From the NCBI RefSeq assembly GCF_014651115.1, contig NZ_BMWG01000007.1:1-64000 (forward strand): 64,000 bases of DNA. Direction: 5' to 3'. This DNA is from Streptomyces inusitatus (GTDB lineage Bacteria; Actinomycetota; Actinomycetes; Streptomycetales; Streptomycetaceae). The notes under the pieces were generated by a model that was not told the DNA's origin, searched no databases, and was given only the letters and a program-made list of their open reading frames with translations. Below are positions 42,433-51,953 of this stretch, piece by piece (position 1 is the first letter of the stretch; the number at the start of each line of letters is the position of its first letter). The translations under genes were made by a program, and so were the position numbers.

Positions 42433-43644
42433 TCAACCCTCGATTCGGTACTCCTCCAGCAAACGCCGGCCGATGATCATTTTCTGGATCTCGGCGGTAC
42501 CTTCACCGATCAACAGCATCGGGGCCTCCCGGTAGAGGCGCTCGATCTCGTACTCCTTGGAGAAGCCGTAGCCGCCGTGGATGCGGAAGGCGTCCTCGAC
42601 GACTTCCTTGCAGTACTCGGAGGCGAGGTACTTCGCCATCCCTGCCTCCAGGTCGTTTCGTTCCCCGGAGTCCTTTTTGCGTGCAGCCTTCACCATCATC
42701 GCATGGGCGGCCTCGACCTTGGTGGCCATTTCGGCCAGCTTGAACTGAATGGCCTGGTGGTGGGCGATGGCGCGGCCGAAAGTGTGCCGCTGCTGGGCAT
42801 AGGAGATCCCCAGCTCGAAAGCACGCTGCGCGACGCCGCAGCCACGCGCGGCCACATTGACCCGGCCCACCTCGACGCCGTCCATCATTTGGTAAAAACC
42901 TCGGCCGGTGACCCCGCCGAGCACCCGATTCTCCGGAATGCGCACCCCATCCATGATCATTTCGGTGGTGTCGACACCCTTGTAACCCATCTTGTCGATC
43001 TTCCCCGGGATGGTCAGCCCCGGACGGACCTCGCCGAATCCCGGCTCCTTCTCGATCAGGAAGGTCGTCATCGACTTGTGGGGAGCCGTTCCCTCGGGGT
43101 GTCCTTCGTCACTTCGCACCAGAACGGCCACCAGATTCGAGGTCCCGCCGTTGGTGAGCCACATCTTCTGGCCGTGCAGCAGATGGCCGTCGCCGTCGCG
43201 CACCGCCCTGGACGTGATCGCGGACACGTCCGAGCCGAGCCCCGGCTCCGACATCGAGAACGCGCCCCGCACCTCGCCCAGCGCCATCCTCGGCAGAAAG
43301 GTCTCCCGCTGCTCCGGGGTGCCGTGCTGCTTGATCATGTACGCGACGATGAAATGGGTGTTGACGATGCCCGAGACCGACATCCATCCCCGGGCGATCT
43401 CCTCGACGCACAGGGCGTAGGTCAGCAGCGACTCGCCGAGCCCCCCGTACTCCTCCGGAATCATCAGCCCGAATACGCCGAGTTCCCTCAGCCCCTCCAC
43501 TATCCGGGTCGGATACTCGTCCCGGTGCTCCAGCTCGGTCGCGACCGGGATGATCTCCTTGTCGACGAATTCCCGGACCGTGGCCAGGATCTCCCGCTGG
43601 ACGTCGGTCAGCCCCTCGGTCTGGGCGAGTCGCGCCACCGTCAC
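42433..43644 (-). CDS. mcd: Acyl-CoA dehydrogenase, probable methylsuccinyl-CoA dehydrogenase
   Basis: 403 residues starting in a GTGA overlap with the preceding gene. ACAD signatures are FSMSEPGLGSDVSAI, QKMWLTNGG, RIHGGYGFSKEYEIERLYRE and the catalytic Glu in GEGTAEIQ. As the last gene of an ethylmalonyl-CoA cluster it should oxidise (2S)-methylsuccinyl-CoA to mesaconyl-CoA. It lacks the long N-terminal extension of the Rhodobacter enzyme, as expected for actinobacterial forms. The specificity is inferred from context. Confidence 0.85.
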   Translation of the reverse strand: MTVARLAQTEGLTDVQREILATVREFVDKEIIPVATELEHRDEYPTRIVEGLRELGVFGLMIPEEYGGLGESLLTYALCVEEIARGWMSVSGIVNTHFIVAYMIKQHGTPEQRETFLPRMALGEVRGAFSMSEPGLGSDVSAITSRAVRDGDGHLLHGQKMWLTNGGTSNLVAVLVRSDEGHPEGTAPHKSMTTFLIEKEPGFGEVRPGLTIPGKIDKMGYKGVDTTEMIMDGVRIPENRVLGGVTGRGFYQMMDGVEVGRVNVAARGCGVAQRAFELGISYAQQRHTFGRAIAHHQAIQFKLAEMATKVEAAHAMMVKAARKKDSGERNDLEAGMAKYLASEYCKEVVEDAFRIHGGYGFSKEYEIERLYREAPMLLIGEGTAEIQKMIIGRRLLEEYRIEG

Positions 43645-44174
43645 CCCTCCCTCTTCGCTTCCCCGGCCGAGGGGGTCCCCGGCTCCGGGCGGCCGGGCTG
43701 CTCCCCGCCGCGCTCCTCGATGTACGCCTCGGTCGGCACCATCACCTTGCGCCGGAAGACGCAGACCAGCGTCCCGTCCTGCTTGTGACCCCGGGTCTCG
43801 ACCGTCACGATCCCCCGGTCGGACCTGGACCGTGAGGGGGTCTTGTCCAGTACGGTGCTCTCGCCGTAGACGGTGTCGCCGTGGAAGGTCGGCGCGAGGT
43901 GCCGCAGCGACTCGACCTCCAGATTGGCGATCGCCTTCCCGGAGACGTCGGGCACCGACATCCCCAGCAGCAGCGAGTACACATAGTTTCCGACCACGAC
44001 GTTCCGCCCGAAATCGGTGCTGGTCCCGGCGTAGTGGGCGTCGAGATGGAGCGGATGGTGGTTCATCGTCAGCAGACAGAAGAGATGGTCGTCGTACTCG
44101 GTGACCGTCTTCCCCGGCCAGTGCTTGTAGACGTCCCCGACGGCGAACTCCTCGTAGGTACGGCCGAACCGCAT
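43641..44174 (-). CDS. mch: MaoC-family mesaconyl-CoA hydratase
   Basis: 177 residues from ATG at 44174, nine bases after GGAGGT; the GTG at 44183 is too close to that site. Hot-dog fold hydratase with YDDHLFCLLTMNHHPLHLD (Asp/His dyad region) and NYVYSLLLGMSV. It hydrates mesaconyl-CoA to beta-methylmalyl-CoA in this pathway. Six bases separate it from the upstream lyase stop. Confidence 0.88.
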   Translation of the reverse strand: MRFGRTYEEFAVGDVYKHWPGKTVTEYDDHLFCLLTMNHHPLHLDAHYAGTSTDFGRNVVVGNYVYSLLLGMSVPDVSGKAIANLEVESLRHLAPTFHGDTVYGESTVLDKTPSRSRSDRGIVTVETRGHKQDGTLVCVFRRKVMVPTEAYIEERGGEQPGRPEPGTPSAGEAKREG

Positions 44175-44179
44175 GGCGC

Positions 44180-45145
44180 TCACACCTCCGGGGCCGTGAA
44201 GGAGGAGGTGCGGACCATCCCGGCCGCGCGGCCCTTGCCCGAGACGACCAGCGCCATCTTCCGGCTCGCCTCGTCGATCATCTCGTCGCCGAGCATCGCC
44301 GAGCCCTTCCGGCCGCCCGCCTCCGAGGTGTGGTGGTCGTACGCGTCGAGAATCAGCTCGGCGTGGTCGAAGTCCTCCTGCGAGGGCGAGAACACCTCAT
44401 TGGCCGCCTCCACCTGACCCGGGTGCAGCACCCACTTGCCGTCGTAGCCCAGCGCGGCCGCCCGCCCGGCGACCTCCCGGAAGCCGTCGACATTCCTGAT
44501 CTGGAGATAGGGGCCGTCGATCGCCTGGAGGTCGTGCATCCGGGCGGCCATCAGAATCCGCATCAGGATGTAGTGGTAGGCGTCCGCCGGATAGCCGGGC
44601 GGCTGCTCGCCCACCACCAGCGACTTCATATTGATGGACGCCATGAAGTCGGCGGGGCCGAAGACGATCGTCTCCAGCCGGGGGGAGGCCCCGGCGATGG
44701 CGTCGACGTTCACCAGCCCCCGCGCGTTCTCGATCTGCGCCTCGATGCCGATGCGGCCCACCTCGAAGCCCATCGCCTTCTCGATCTGGGTCAGCAGCAG
44801 ATCCAGCGCCACGATCTGCTGGGCGTCCTGGACCTTCGGCAGCATCACACAGTCCAGATTCTGGCCGGCCCCCTCCACCACGGTCACCACATCGCGGTAG
44901 GTCCACTCGGTGGTCCAGTCGTTCACCCGGACGACCCGGGTCTTGCCGGTCCAGTCGCCCTCGTTGAGGAACTTCACGACGGTGTGCCGGGCGTCCGGCT
45001 TGGCGAGCGGGGCGCAGGCGTCCTCCAGATCCAGGAAGACCTGGTCGGCGGCGAGCCCCTGGGCCTTCTCCAGGAAGCGGGGGTTGGAGCCGGGGACCGC
45101 CAGGCAGGAGCGGCGCGGGCGCGGACGGTTCACGGGCCGGGTCAT
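44180..45145 (-). CDS. mcl: HpcH/HpaI-family (beta-methyl)malyl-CoA lyase
   Basis: 321 residues starting in an ATGA overlap with meaA. CitE-like TIM barrel: SCLAVPGSNPRFLEKA, QVFLDLEDACAP, VRVNDW, GIEAQIENARGLVN and WVLHPGQVEAANEVFSPS. It would split beta-methylmalyl-CoA to propionyl-CoA and glyoxylate and/or malyl-CoA to acetyl-CoA and glyoxylate. Confidence 0.9.
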   Translation of the reverse strand: MTRPVNRPRPRRSCLAVPGSNPRFLEKAQGLAADQVFLDLEDACAPLAKPDARHTVVKFLNEGDWTGKTRVVRVNDWTTEWTYRDVVTVVEGAGQNLDCVMLPKVQDAQQIVALDLLLTQIEKAMGFEVGRIGIEAQIENARGLVNVDAIAGASPRLETIVFGPADFMASINMKSLVVGEQPPGYPADAYHYILMRILMAARMHDLQAIDGPYLQIRNVDGFREVAGRAAALGYDGKWVLHPGQVEAANEVFSPSQEDFDHAELILDAYDHHTSEAGGRKGSAMLGDEMIDEASRKMALVVSGKGRAAGMVRTSSFTAPEV

Positions 45146-47253
45146 ACGGAGACCTCCAGAGGGTCGAGGTTGTTGGCTTTCCGGATCTCGTCGACGATAC
45201 GGCCGATGATCTCCGTGATGCCGAAGTCCTTCGGGGTGAAGACGGCGGCCACCCCGGCCGCCCGCAGCGCGGCCCCGTCCGCCGGGGGGATGATCCCGCC
45301 GACGATCACCGGAATGGGGGTGTCCCCGGTGTCGCTGGTACCGCCGGTGTCGCTGGTACTGCCGGTGCCGGTGCCGGTGCCGGTGCCGTCGCCTGTGCCT
45401 CCGCCGGGCGCGGAGTGGCTCGCGCCCGCCGCGCGCAGCCGCTCCAGCACCTCGGGCACCAGCGCGGTGTGCGAGCCGGAGAGGATCGAGAGCCCCACAC
45501 AGTGCACGTCCTCCGCGAGCGCGGCGGACACGATCTGCTCGGGGGTGAGCCGGATGCCCTGGTAGACCACTTCAAAACCGGCGTCCCTGGCGCGCACCGC
45601 TATCTGCTCCGCGCCGTTGGAGTGCCCGTCGAGCCCCGGCTTGCCCACCAGCAGCCGCAGCCGCCCGCAGCCCAGCTCGGCGGCGGTCCTGGCCGCCATC
45701 GACCGGACCCGGGCCAGCGGGGTGCCGGGCTCGGCGGCGACGGTGAGCGGCGCGCCCGAGACCCCGGTGGGGGCCCGGAACTCGCCGAACACCTCGCGCA
45801 GCGCCCAGGACCACTCCCCGGTGGTCACCCCGGCCCGCGCGCACTCCACGGTGGCGGCCATCAGATTCCCGCTGCCCTCGGCCGCCTTCCGCAGCGCGGT
45901 GAGCGCCTCGGCCGCCCGGAGTCCGTCGCGCCGCTCCCGCCACTCGTGGAGCGCGGCCACCACCGTGGCCTCGTTCGCCGGGTCGACCGTCATGACCGCC
46001 GAGCCGAGGTCCGCCGTGAGCGGGCTCCGCTCGGTCGCCTCGAAGACATTGACGCCGACGATCTTCTCCTCGCCGCTCTCGATCCTGGCCCGCCGCTCGG
46101 CGTGCGAGGAGACCAGCCGCGACTTGAGATAGCCGGACTCGACGGCCGCCATCGCCCCGCCCATCGCGTCGATCCGTTCGATCTCCGCGAGGCACTCGGT
46201 CACCAGCGAGGCCACCTTGGCCTCGACGACATGGGAGCCCGCGAAGATGTCCTCGTACTCCAGCAGATCCGACTCATGGGCCAGCACCTGCTGGATCCGC
46301 AGCGACCACTGCTGGTCCCAGGGGCGCGGCAGCCCCAGCGCCTCGTTCCAGGCGGGCAGCTGCACGGCGCGGGCCCGGGCGTCCTTGGAGAGGGTGACCG
46401 CCAGCATCTCCAGCACGATCCGCTGGACGTTGTTCTCCGGCTGCGCCTCGGTCAGCCCGAGGGAGTTGACCTGGACGCCGTAGCGGAAGCGGCGCTGCCG
46501 GGCGTCCTCGACCCCGTACCGCTCACGGGTGACACGGTCCCAGATCCGGGAGAACGCCCGCATCTTGCACATCTCCTCGATGAAGCGGACGCCGGCGTTC
46601 ACGAAGAACGAGATCCGGCCGACCACCTCGCCCCGGCGCTCCCGAGGCACCTGGCCCGAGGCGAACACCGCGTCGAGCACGGCGATCGCGGTGGACATCG
46701 CGTACGAGATCTCCTGGACCGGGGTGGCCCCGGCCTCCTGGAGGTGGTAGCTACAGATGTTGATCGGGTTCCAGCGGGGGATCCGCTCGACCGTGTAGGC
46801 GATCATGTCGGTGGTCAGCCGCAGGGAGGGGCCGGGCGGGAAGACATGCGTCCCGCGCGACAGATACTCCTTGACGATGTCGTTCTGGGTGGTGCCCTGG
46901 AGCGCGGCGGGGTCCGCGCCCTGCTCCTCGGCGACGACCTGGTAGAGCGCCAGCAGCCACATCGCGGTGGCGTTGATCGTCATCGAGGTGTTCATCCGCT
47001 CCAGCGGGATGTCCCGGAAGAGCCGCCGCATGTCGCCGAGATGGGCGACGGGGACGCCGACCCGGCCGACCTCGCCCCGGGCGAGGAGGTGATCGGGGTC
47101 GTACCCCGTCTGGGTGGGCAGGTCGAAGGCGACCGAGAGCCCGGTCTGCCCCTTGGCGAGATTGCGGCGGTACAGCTCGTTGGAGGCGTCGGCGGTCGAG
47201 TGGCCGGCATAGGTCCGCATCAGCCACGGCCGGTCCTTCTGGCGCTCTGTCAT
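45142..47253 (-). CDS. meaA: Ethylmalonyl-CoA mutase (MeaA), B12-dependent
   Basis: 703 residues. The N-terminal methylmalonyl-CoA-mutase-type barrel (1-~550) has RTYAGHSTADASNELYRRN and FDLPTQTGYDPDH. The C-terminal cobalamin domain has GKPGLDGHSNGAEQ (DxHxxG) and GLSILSGSHTALVPEVLERL. It isomerises ethylmalonyl-CoA to methylsuccinyl-CoA. A ~30-residue Gly/Thr/Ser/Asp-rich insertion (DNA repeat at 45326-45387) sits in a B12-domain loop before IPVIVGGIIPP. It is 15 bp downstream of ccr. Confidence 0.94.
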   Translation of the reverse strand: MTERQKDRPWLMRTYAGHSTADASNELYRRNLAKGQTGLSVAFDLPTQTGYDPDHLLARGEVGRVGVPVAHLGDMRRLFRDIPLERMNTSMTINATAMWLLALYQVVAEEQGADPAALQGTTQNDIVKEYLSRGTHVFPPGPSLRLTTDMIAYTVERIPRWNPINICSYHLQEAGATPVQEISYAMSTAIAVLDAVFASGQVPRERRGEVVGRISFFVNAGVRFIEEMCKMRAFSRIWDRVTRERYGVEDARQRRFRYGVQVNSLGLTEAQPENNVQRIVLEMLAVTLSKDARARAVQLPAWNEALGLPRPWDQQWSLRIQQVLAHESDLLEYEDIFAGSHVVEAKVASLVTECLAEIERIDAMGGAMAAVESGYLKSRLVSSHAERRARIESGEEKIVGVNVFEATERSPLTADLGSAVMTVDPANEATVVAALHEWRERRDGLRAAEALTALRKAAEGSGNLMAATVECARAGVTTGEWSWALREVFGEFRAPTGVSGAPLTVAAEPGTPLARVRSMAARTAAELGCGRLRLLVGKPGLDGHSNGAEQIAVRARDAGFEVVYQGIRLTPEQIVSAALAEDVHCVGLSILSGSHTALVPEVLERLRAAGASHSAPGGGTGDGTGTGTGTGSTSDTGGTSDTGDTPIPVIVGGIIPPADGAALRAAGVAAVFTPKDFGITEIIGRIVDEIRKANNLDPLEVSV
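45326..45387. repeat. Tandem repeats inside the meaA B12 domain
   Basis: Two adjacent 18-bp units (45326-45343, 45344-45361; one mismatch) are followed by four CCGGTG hexamers (45362-45385). On the minus strand they encode a low-complexity stretch of Gly, Thr, Ser and Asp. Confidence 0.85.
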
Positions 47254-47268
47254 GGTCGGTGCGGCCCC

Positions 47269-48615
47269 TCAGGCGTCATGGTCGGCGCGGAAGAGATTGA
47301 TGGAGTCGAGATGCCGCGCGCGGGTCTCGGGATCGCGGACCCCGAGGCCCTCGCGGGGGGCCAGCGCGAGCACGCCGACCTTGCCCTGGTGGACATTGCG
47401 GTGGACGTCGTACGCGGCCTGGCCGGTCCGCTCCAGCGGATAGACCCGGGAGAGGGTGGGGTGGATCTTTCCCTTGGCGACCAGCCGGTTGGCCTCCCAC
47501 GCCTCGCGGTAGTTGGCGAAGTGGGAGCCGATGATCCGCTTCAGTGACATCCAGAGGTAGCGGTTGTCGTACTCATGGGTGTAGCCCGAGGTGGAGGCGC
47601 AGGTGACGACGGTGCCGCCCTTGCGGGTGACATAGACGGACGCGCCGAAGGTCTCCCGGCCGGGGTGCTCGAAGACGATGTCGACGTCCTCCCCGCCGGT
47701 CAGCTCGCGGATGTGCTCGCCGAACCGCTTCCACTCGCGCGGGTCCTGGGTCCGCTCGTCCTTCCAGAACCGGTATCCCTCCGCGCCCCGGTCGATGACC
47801 GCCTCGGCCCCCATCGCCCGGCAGACCGACGCCTTGCGCTCGCTGGAGACGACACAGATCGGATTGGCCCCGCCGGCCAGCGCGAACTGGGTGGCGTACG
47901 AGCCGAGTCCGCCGCTCGCGCCCCAGATGAGCACATTGTCGCCCTGCTTCATCCCCGCGCCGTTGCGCGAGACGAGCTGGCGGTAGGCGGTGGAGTTCAC
48001 CAGGCCCGGGGCCGCCGCCTCCTCCCAGCTCAGATGGTCGGGTTTGGGCATCAGCTGATTGGATTTGACCAGGGCGAGTTCGGCGAGCCCGCCGAAGTTG
48101 GTCTCGAAGCCCCAGATCCGCTGCTCGGGGTCGAGCATGGTGTCGTTGTGCCCGTCGGAGGACTCCAGCTCGACCGAGAGACAGTGGGCGACGACCTCGT
48201 CGCCGGGCCGCCAGGCGTTGACCCCGGGGCCGGTGCGCAGCACCACGCCCGCCAGGTCGGAGCCGATGACGTGGTACGGGAGATCGTGCCGCCGGGCCAG
48301 CTCGGAGAGCCTGCCGTAGCGCTCCAGGAAGCCGAAGGTGGGCAGCGGCTCGAAGATCGAGGTCCAGACCGAGTTGTAGTTGACGGAGCTGGCCATGACG
48401 GCCACCAGCGCCTCGCCGGGGCCGAGTTCGGGCACGGCGACGTCCTCGATGTGCAGGGACTCGCGCGGGTCCTTCTCTCTGCTCTCCAGCCCTTCGAACA
48501 TCGCGGCCTCGTCCTTGTGGACGGTGACGGCGCGATAGGACTCGGGGACCGGCAGCGCGGCGAAGTCGGCGGCGGTGCTGTCCGCCGATTGGATCGCGTC
48601 CAGGATTTCCTTCAC
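47269..48615 (-). CDS. ccrA: Crotonyl-CoA carboxylase/reductase
   Basis: 448 residues from GTG at 48615 with GGAGGC eight bases upstream; the normal length of Ccr. It is a zinc-less MDR reductase with FLERYGRLSELARRHDLPYHVIGSDLAGVV, the NADPH fold IWGASGGLGSYATQFALAGG, EHPGRETFGASVYV and WMSLKRIIGSHFANYREAWEANRL. It reductively carboxylates crotonyl-CoA to ethylmalonyl-CoA, feeding MeaA and polyketide extender pools. Confidence 0.95.
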   Translation of the reverse strand: MKEILDAIQSADSTAADFAALPVPESYRAVTVHKDEAAMFEGLESREKDPRESLHIEDVAVPELGPGEALVAVMASSVNYNSVWTSIFEPLPTFGFLERYGRLSELARRHDLPYHVIGSDLAGVVLRTGPGVNAWRPGDEVVAHCLSVELESSDGHNDTMLDPEQRIWGFETNFGGLAELALVKSNQLMPKPDHLSWEEAAAPGLVNSTAYRQLVSRNGAGMKQGDNVLIWGASGGLGSYATQFALAGGANPICVVSSERKASVCRAMGAEAVIDRGAEGYRFWKDERTQDPREWKRFGEHIRELTGGEDVDIVFEHPGRETFGASVYVTRKGGTVVTCASTSGYTHEYDNRYLWMSLKRIIGSHFANYREAWEANRLVAKGKIHPTLSRVYPLERTGQAAYDVHRNVHQGKVGVLALAPREGLGVRDPETRARHLDSINLFRADHDA

Positions 48616-49002
48616 GGTGTTGCCTCCGGCGAAGCGCGTCGGGGCGCAGAGGGACGCCCCGTGCTGAGTGAGGGTCGGGCTTGCTGCTGTGGAGGTGTGC
48701 CGTCGGTTCGGCGAGTGGTGACACAGGTGACACAGGTGACGCGGGTGAGCGGCGCCGGGTGGGCGCGGTGGGGAGCCTGTGACGCAGGCGTCCGGGCGCG
48801 GGGGCGCGATGGCCCCCGGGGACAGCCGGTGTACGAGAGTTCTCCGTACCGGCCGCCCGGACGGTTTCAACGTATGGCACTGCGTGTCGGCTGACAAGGC
48901 ACTGCGTGCCATTACTTGTCTCAGATGCCATCGACGCGGCACGCATGAGCGAGAACGGCCGCCCCCGGGACTCACCGGGGACGGCCGTGACAGGGCAGGG
49001 GT
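48616..49002. promoter_or_regulatory. ccr upstream region with repeated palindromic motif
   Basis: This 387-bp gap holds no gene. GGCACTGCGTGTC (48876-48888) and the palindrome GGCACTGCGTGCC (48898-48910) are 22 bp apart, two helical turns, and GACAAG (48893-48898) is mirrored by CTTGTC (48915-48920). Nearer ccr is a GTGACACAG tandem (around 48718-48745). The spacing suits dimers of the TetR regulator encoded next door, controlling the ccr operon. Confidence 0.5.
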
Positions 49003-49854
49003 CTAGTTCCGGCGGTCCTTGAGCGCCCGCTCGATCGTGCGCATCACCTCGTCCAGCGGCGCGTCCGTACGGGCCACCGCCACCAGTACCTCGTCCGCGC
49101 CGTCCACGGAGGCCGAGACCGGGGCCGGGGGCAGAGCCGGCTCACGGCTCTCGGCCGTCTGCTCCGGCGGCCGGGGGCCGCTCGCGCCGATGCCGGTGCC
49201 GAAGGTGTCCCGGACGATCGCGAAGGCGTGGTCCAACTGGGCCTCCACATCGCCCTCGCCGCCCGCCCGCAGCCAGCGGCGCAGCACATGGTTGTGCGCG
49301 GTGACCACGGCGGACGCGGCCACCTCCGCCAGCAGCGGATCGTCATTGCCGTCGTGGTGGTCGCGCTCGTCGAAATGGCCCAGCAGATAGCGGGTGAACA
49401 GCCGCTCGTAACGCGCCACCGAGGCGATCTCCCGCTCCCGCAGCGTCGGCACCTCACGGGTCAGCCGGTAGCGCTCCACCGAGACCGAGGGGGAGGCCGC
49501 GTACATCCGCATGACCTCCTTGATGCCCCGGCACACGGTGTCCAGCGGCGGTTCGTGCGCCGGGGCCGCGTTGAGCACCGCCTCGGCGCGCACCAGCGTG
49601 TCGTCGTGGTCCGGGAAGATCGCCTCTTCCTTGGAGCGGAAGTGACGGAAGAAGGTGCGCCGCGCGACCCCGGCGGTGGCCGCGATCTCGTCCACGGTCG
49701 TCGCTTCGTACCCCTTGGTCGCGAACAGCTCCATGGCCGCCGCCGCGAGTTCGCGGCGCATCTTGAGCCGCTGCGCGGCGGCGCGGACGCCCGCGGCGCT
49801 CCCGGGGGCGCCGGCGGTGATCTTCGGGCGGATGGCCTTGGCGGGCTGGGGCAT
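49003..49854 (-). CDS. TetR-family regulator, probable controller of the ethylmalonyl-CoA genes
   Basis: 283 residues from ATG at 49854 (ATG at 49872 is possible). The N-terminal HTH is LAAAAMELFATKGYEATTVDEIAATAGVARRTFFRHFRSKEEAI. The C-terminal helical ligand domain is followed by an unusual Pro-rich linker and ~50-residue tail (DEVLVAVARTDAPLDEVMRTIERALKD). It lies between hbdA and ccr in the same direction. Confidence 0.9.
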   Translation of the reverse strand: MPQPAKAIRPKITAGAPGSAAGVRAAAQRLKMRRELAAAAMELFATKGYEATTVDEIAATAGVARRTFFRHFRSKEEAIFPDHDDTLVRAEAVLNAAPAHEPPLDTVCRGIKEVMRMYAASPSVSVERYRLTREVPTLREREIASVARYERLFTRYLLGHFDERDHHDGNDDPLLAEVAASAVVTAHNHVLRRWLRAGGEGDVEAQLDHAFAIVRDTFGTGIGASGPRPPEQTAESREPALPPAPVSASVDGADEVLVAVARTDAPLDEVMRTIERALKDRRN

Positions 49855-49985
49855 GACCTGAACGTACTGCATTCGCGCAGGAGAGCGCGCTCGCGGGTGG
49901 TCCGCGCCGGACCGGAAGCGCCCCCTCCGCAGGGGTGCTCCCGGTGCTCTCCGGTGCGCCGGGCGCACCCTGCCGGGGCGGGCCG

Positions 49986-51767
49986 TCAGCGCCCGCGGTG
50001 CGCGCGGAAGCCCCGCCCGGTCTTCCGGCCGAGACAGCCCGCCGCCACCAGCCGCTCCAGCAGCGGCGCGGGTGCGAGCCCCGGATCGCGGAACTCCCGG
50101 TGCAGCGCCCGCTCGATCGCCAGCGAGACATCGAGCCCGACGGCGTCGAGGAGCTCGAACGGCCCCATCGGATAGCCGCCGCCCAGCCGCATCGCCGTGT
50201 CCACGTCGTCGAGCGAGGCGTAGTGCTCGCCGACCATCCTGACCGCGCTGTTCAGATAGGGGAAGAGCAGCGCGTTGACGATGAAGCCGGCCCGGTCCCC
50301 GCACTCCACCGGATGCTTCTTCAGCGACGAGACCACCGAGCGCACGGTGTCGTGGACCTCGTCCCCGGTCAGCACCGTACGGACGACCTCCACCAGCCGC
50401 ATCGCCGGGGCGGGATTGAAGAAGTGCATCCCGACGACGTCCTGCGGCCGCCCGGTGGCGCGGGCGCACGCCACCACCGGCAGCGAGGAGGTGGTGGTCG
50501 CGAGCACCGCGCCCCTCTTGCAGACCTTGTCCAGCGCGGCGAACAGCTCCCGCTTGACCGCCAGATCCTCCGCGACCGCCTCCAGCGCGAGATCCACCTC
50601 GAAGAAGGCGTCGAGCGAACCCGCCGGAGTGATCCGGTCCAGCGTCAGCCGTCTCGCCTCCGCCGTCGTGCGCCCCTTGCCCACCGAGCGGGCGAGCGAG
50701 GCCGCGATCCGGTCCCTGGCGGCCCCGGCCTTCTCCGCCGAACGGGCCGCGATCACCACCTCGTACCCGGAGGCGGCGAAGACCTCGGCGATGCCGCTCG
50801 CCATCGTCCCGGAACCGGCCACTCCCACGGACCGCACCTCACGGCCCGAACCCCCGCGCCGGGTGGGGCGCGGGGTGAGGGAGTCGCCGACCACGGCCGG
50901 GGCGCCGGCCGCCGCGTAGGAGTAGAAGCCGCGCCCCGCCTTGCGGCCGGTCAGACCCGCTTCGCTCAGCTGGCCCAGGATCGGGGCCGGTGCGTGCAGC
51001 CGGTCCCCGGACTCGGTGTGCATCGCCTCCAGCACGGTCCGCGCGGTGTCGATCCCGATCAGATCCAGCAGGGCGAGCGGCCCCATCGGCAGCCCGCAGC
51101 CCAGCCGCATCGCCGCGTCGATGTCCTCGCGGGAGGCGTACTTGGACTCGTACATCGCGGCGGCCCGGTTGAGATAGCCGAACAGCAGCCCGTCGGCGAC
51201 GAACCCCGGCCGGTCGCCCACCGCCACCGGTTCCTTCCCCAGCTCGCGGGCGAGCGCGGTGACGGCGGCCACGGCGGCCGGATCGGTCAGCACCGAGGAC
51301 GCCACCTCCACCAGCCGCATCACCGGGGCCGGGTTGAAGAAGTGCATCCCGAGCACCCGCTCCGGATGGGCCGAACCGGCGGCCAGCCGGGTCACGGACA
51401 GCGCGTTGGTCCCGGTGGCGAGGATCGCGTCGGGCCGCACGACGGCGTCCAGCCCGGCCAGGACCCGCTGTTTGACCTCGTACGACTCGGGGACCGTCTC
51501 CACCACCAGATCGGCGGCCCGGGCGGTTCCCAGATCGCCGGAGGCACGGAACCGGGCGAGGGCGGCGCGCCGCTCCTCCTCGCTGATCCGCCCGCGCTCG
51601 ACGGCGCGCGCGGTGGAGACCTCCAGCGAACGGACGGCCCGCCGGGCCGCCGACTCGCTGATGTCGACGCCGACGACCTCGCGCCCGGCGAGGGCGAGGA
51701 CTTCGGCGACGCCCGTGCCCATGGTGCCGAGGCCGACGACGGCGATGGTGTGCAGAGGAGTTTCCAT
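49986..51767 (-). CDS. 3-hydroxyacyl-CoA dehydrogenase with two tandem complete units
   Basis: 593 residues from ATG at 51767 (GGAG seven bases upstream). Unit 1 (~1-290) has GLGTMGTGVAEVL, MHFFNPAPVMRLVEV and GLPMGPLALLDLIGID. Unit 2 (~315-593) repeats these as GSGTMASGIAEVF, MHFFNPAPAMRLVEV and GYPMGPFELLDAVGLD. Each has an NAD-binding and a C-terminal domain. It would make or oxidise 3-hydroxybutyryl-CoA, the feeder to crotonyl-CoA and Ccr. In unit 2 a Ser-Ser replaces the usual Asn before LPV (ATTTSSLPV versus ATGTNALSV). Confidence 0.92.
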   Translation of the reverse strand: METPLHTIAVVGLGTMGTGVAEVLALAGREVVGVDISESAARRAVRSLEVSTARAVERGRISEEERRAALARFRASGDLGTARAADLVVETVPESYEVKQRVLAGLDAVVRPDAILATGTNALSVTRLAAGSAHPERVLGMHFFNPAPVMRLVEVASSVLTDPAAVAAVTALARELGKEPVAVGDRPGFVADGLLFGYLNRAAAMYESKYASREDIDAAMRLGCGLPMGPLALLDLIGIDTARTVLEAMHTESGDRLHAPAPILGQLSEAGLTGRKAGRGFYSYAAAGAPAVVGDSLTPRPTRRGGSGREVRSVGVAGSGTMASGIAEVFAASGYEVVIAARSAEKAGAARDRIAASLARSVGKGRTTAEARRLTLDRITPAGSLDAFFEVDLALEAVAEDLAVKRELFAALDKVCKRGAVLATTTSSLPVVACARATGRPQDVVGMHFFNPAPAMRLVEVVRTVLTGDEVHDTVRSVVSSLKKHPVECGDRAGFIVNALLFPYLNSAVRMVGEHYASLDDVDTAMRLGGGYPMGPFELLDAVGLDVSLAIERALHREFRDPGLAPAPLLERLVAAGCLGRKTGRGFRAHRGR

Positions 51768-51953
51768 CGGGGGACTCCAAGGTGAGTGACGACTGAGAGG
51801 GGAAGGCCCGCACACGAGGCGAAGCCCTGTCCCGGGCCGCCCTGAGCGGTACGCGGCACGCGACCGACTCACGCGCCGAACTGTTCGCCGAACCGACCGC
51901 GCTCACGGCGGCTGCGTCACCAGGCCGCCGTGAGGTGGTACGAGAAATACGGG

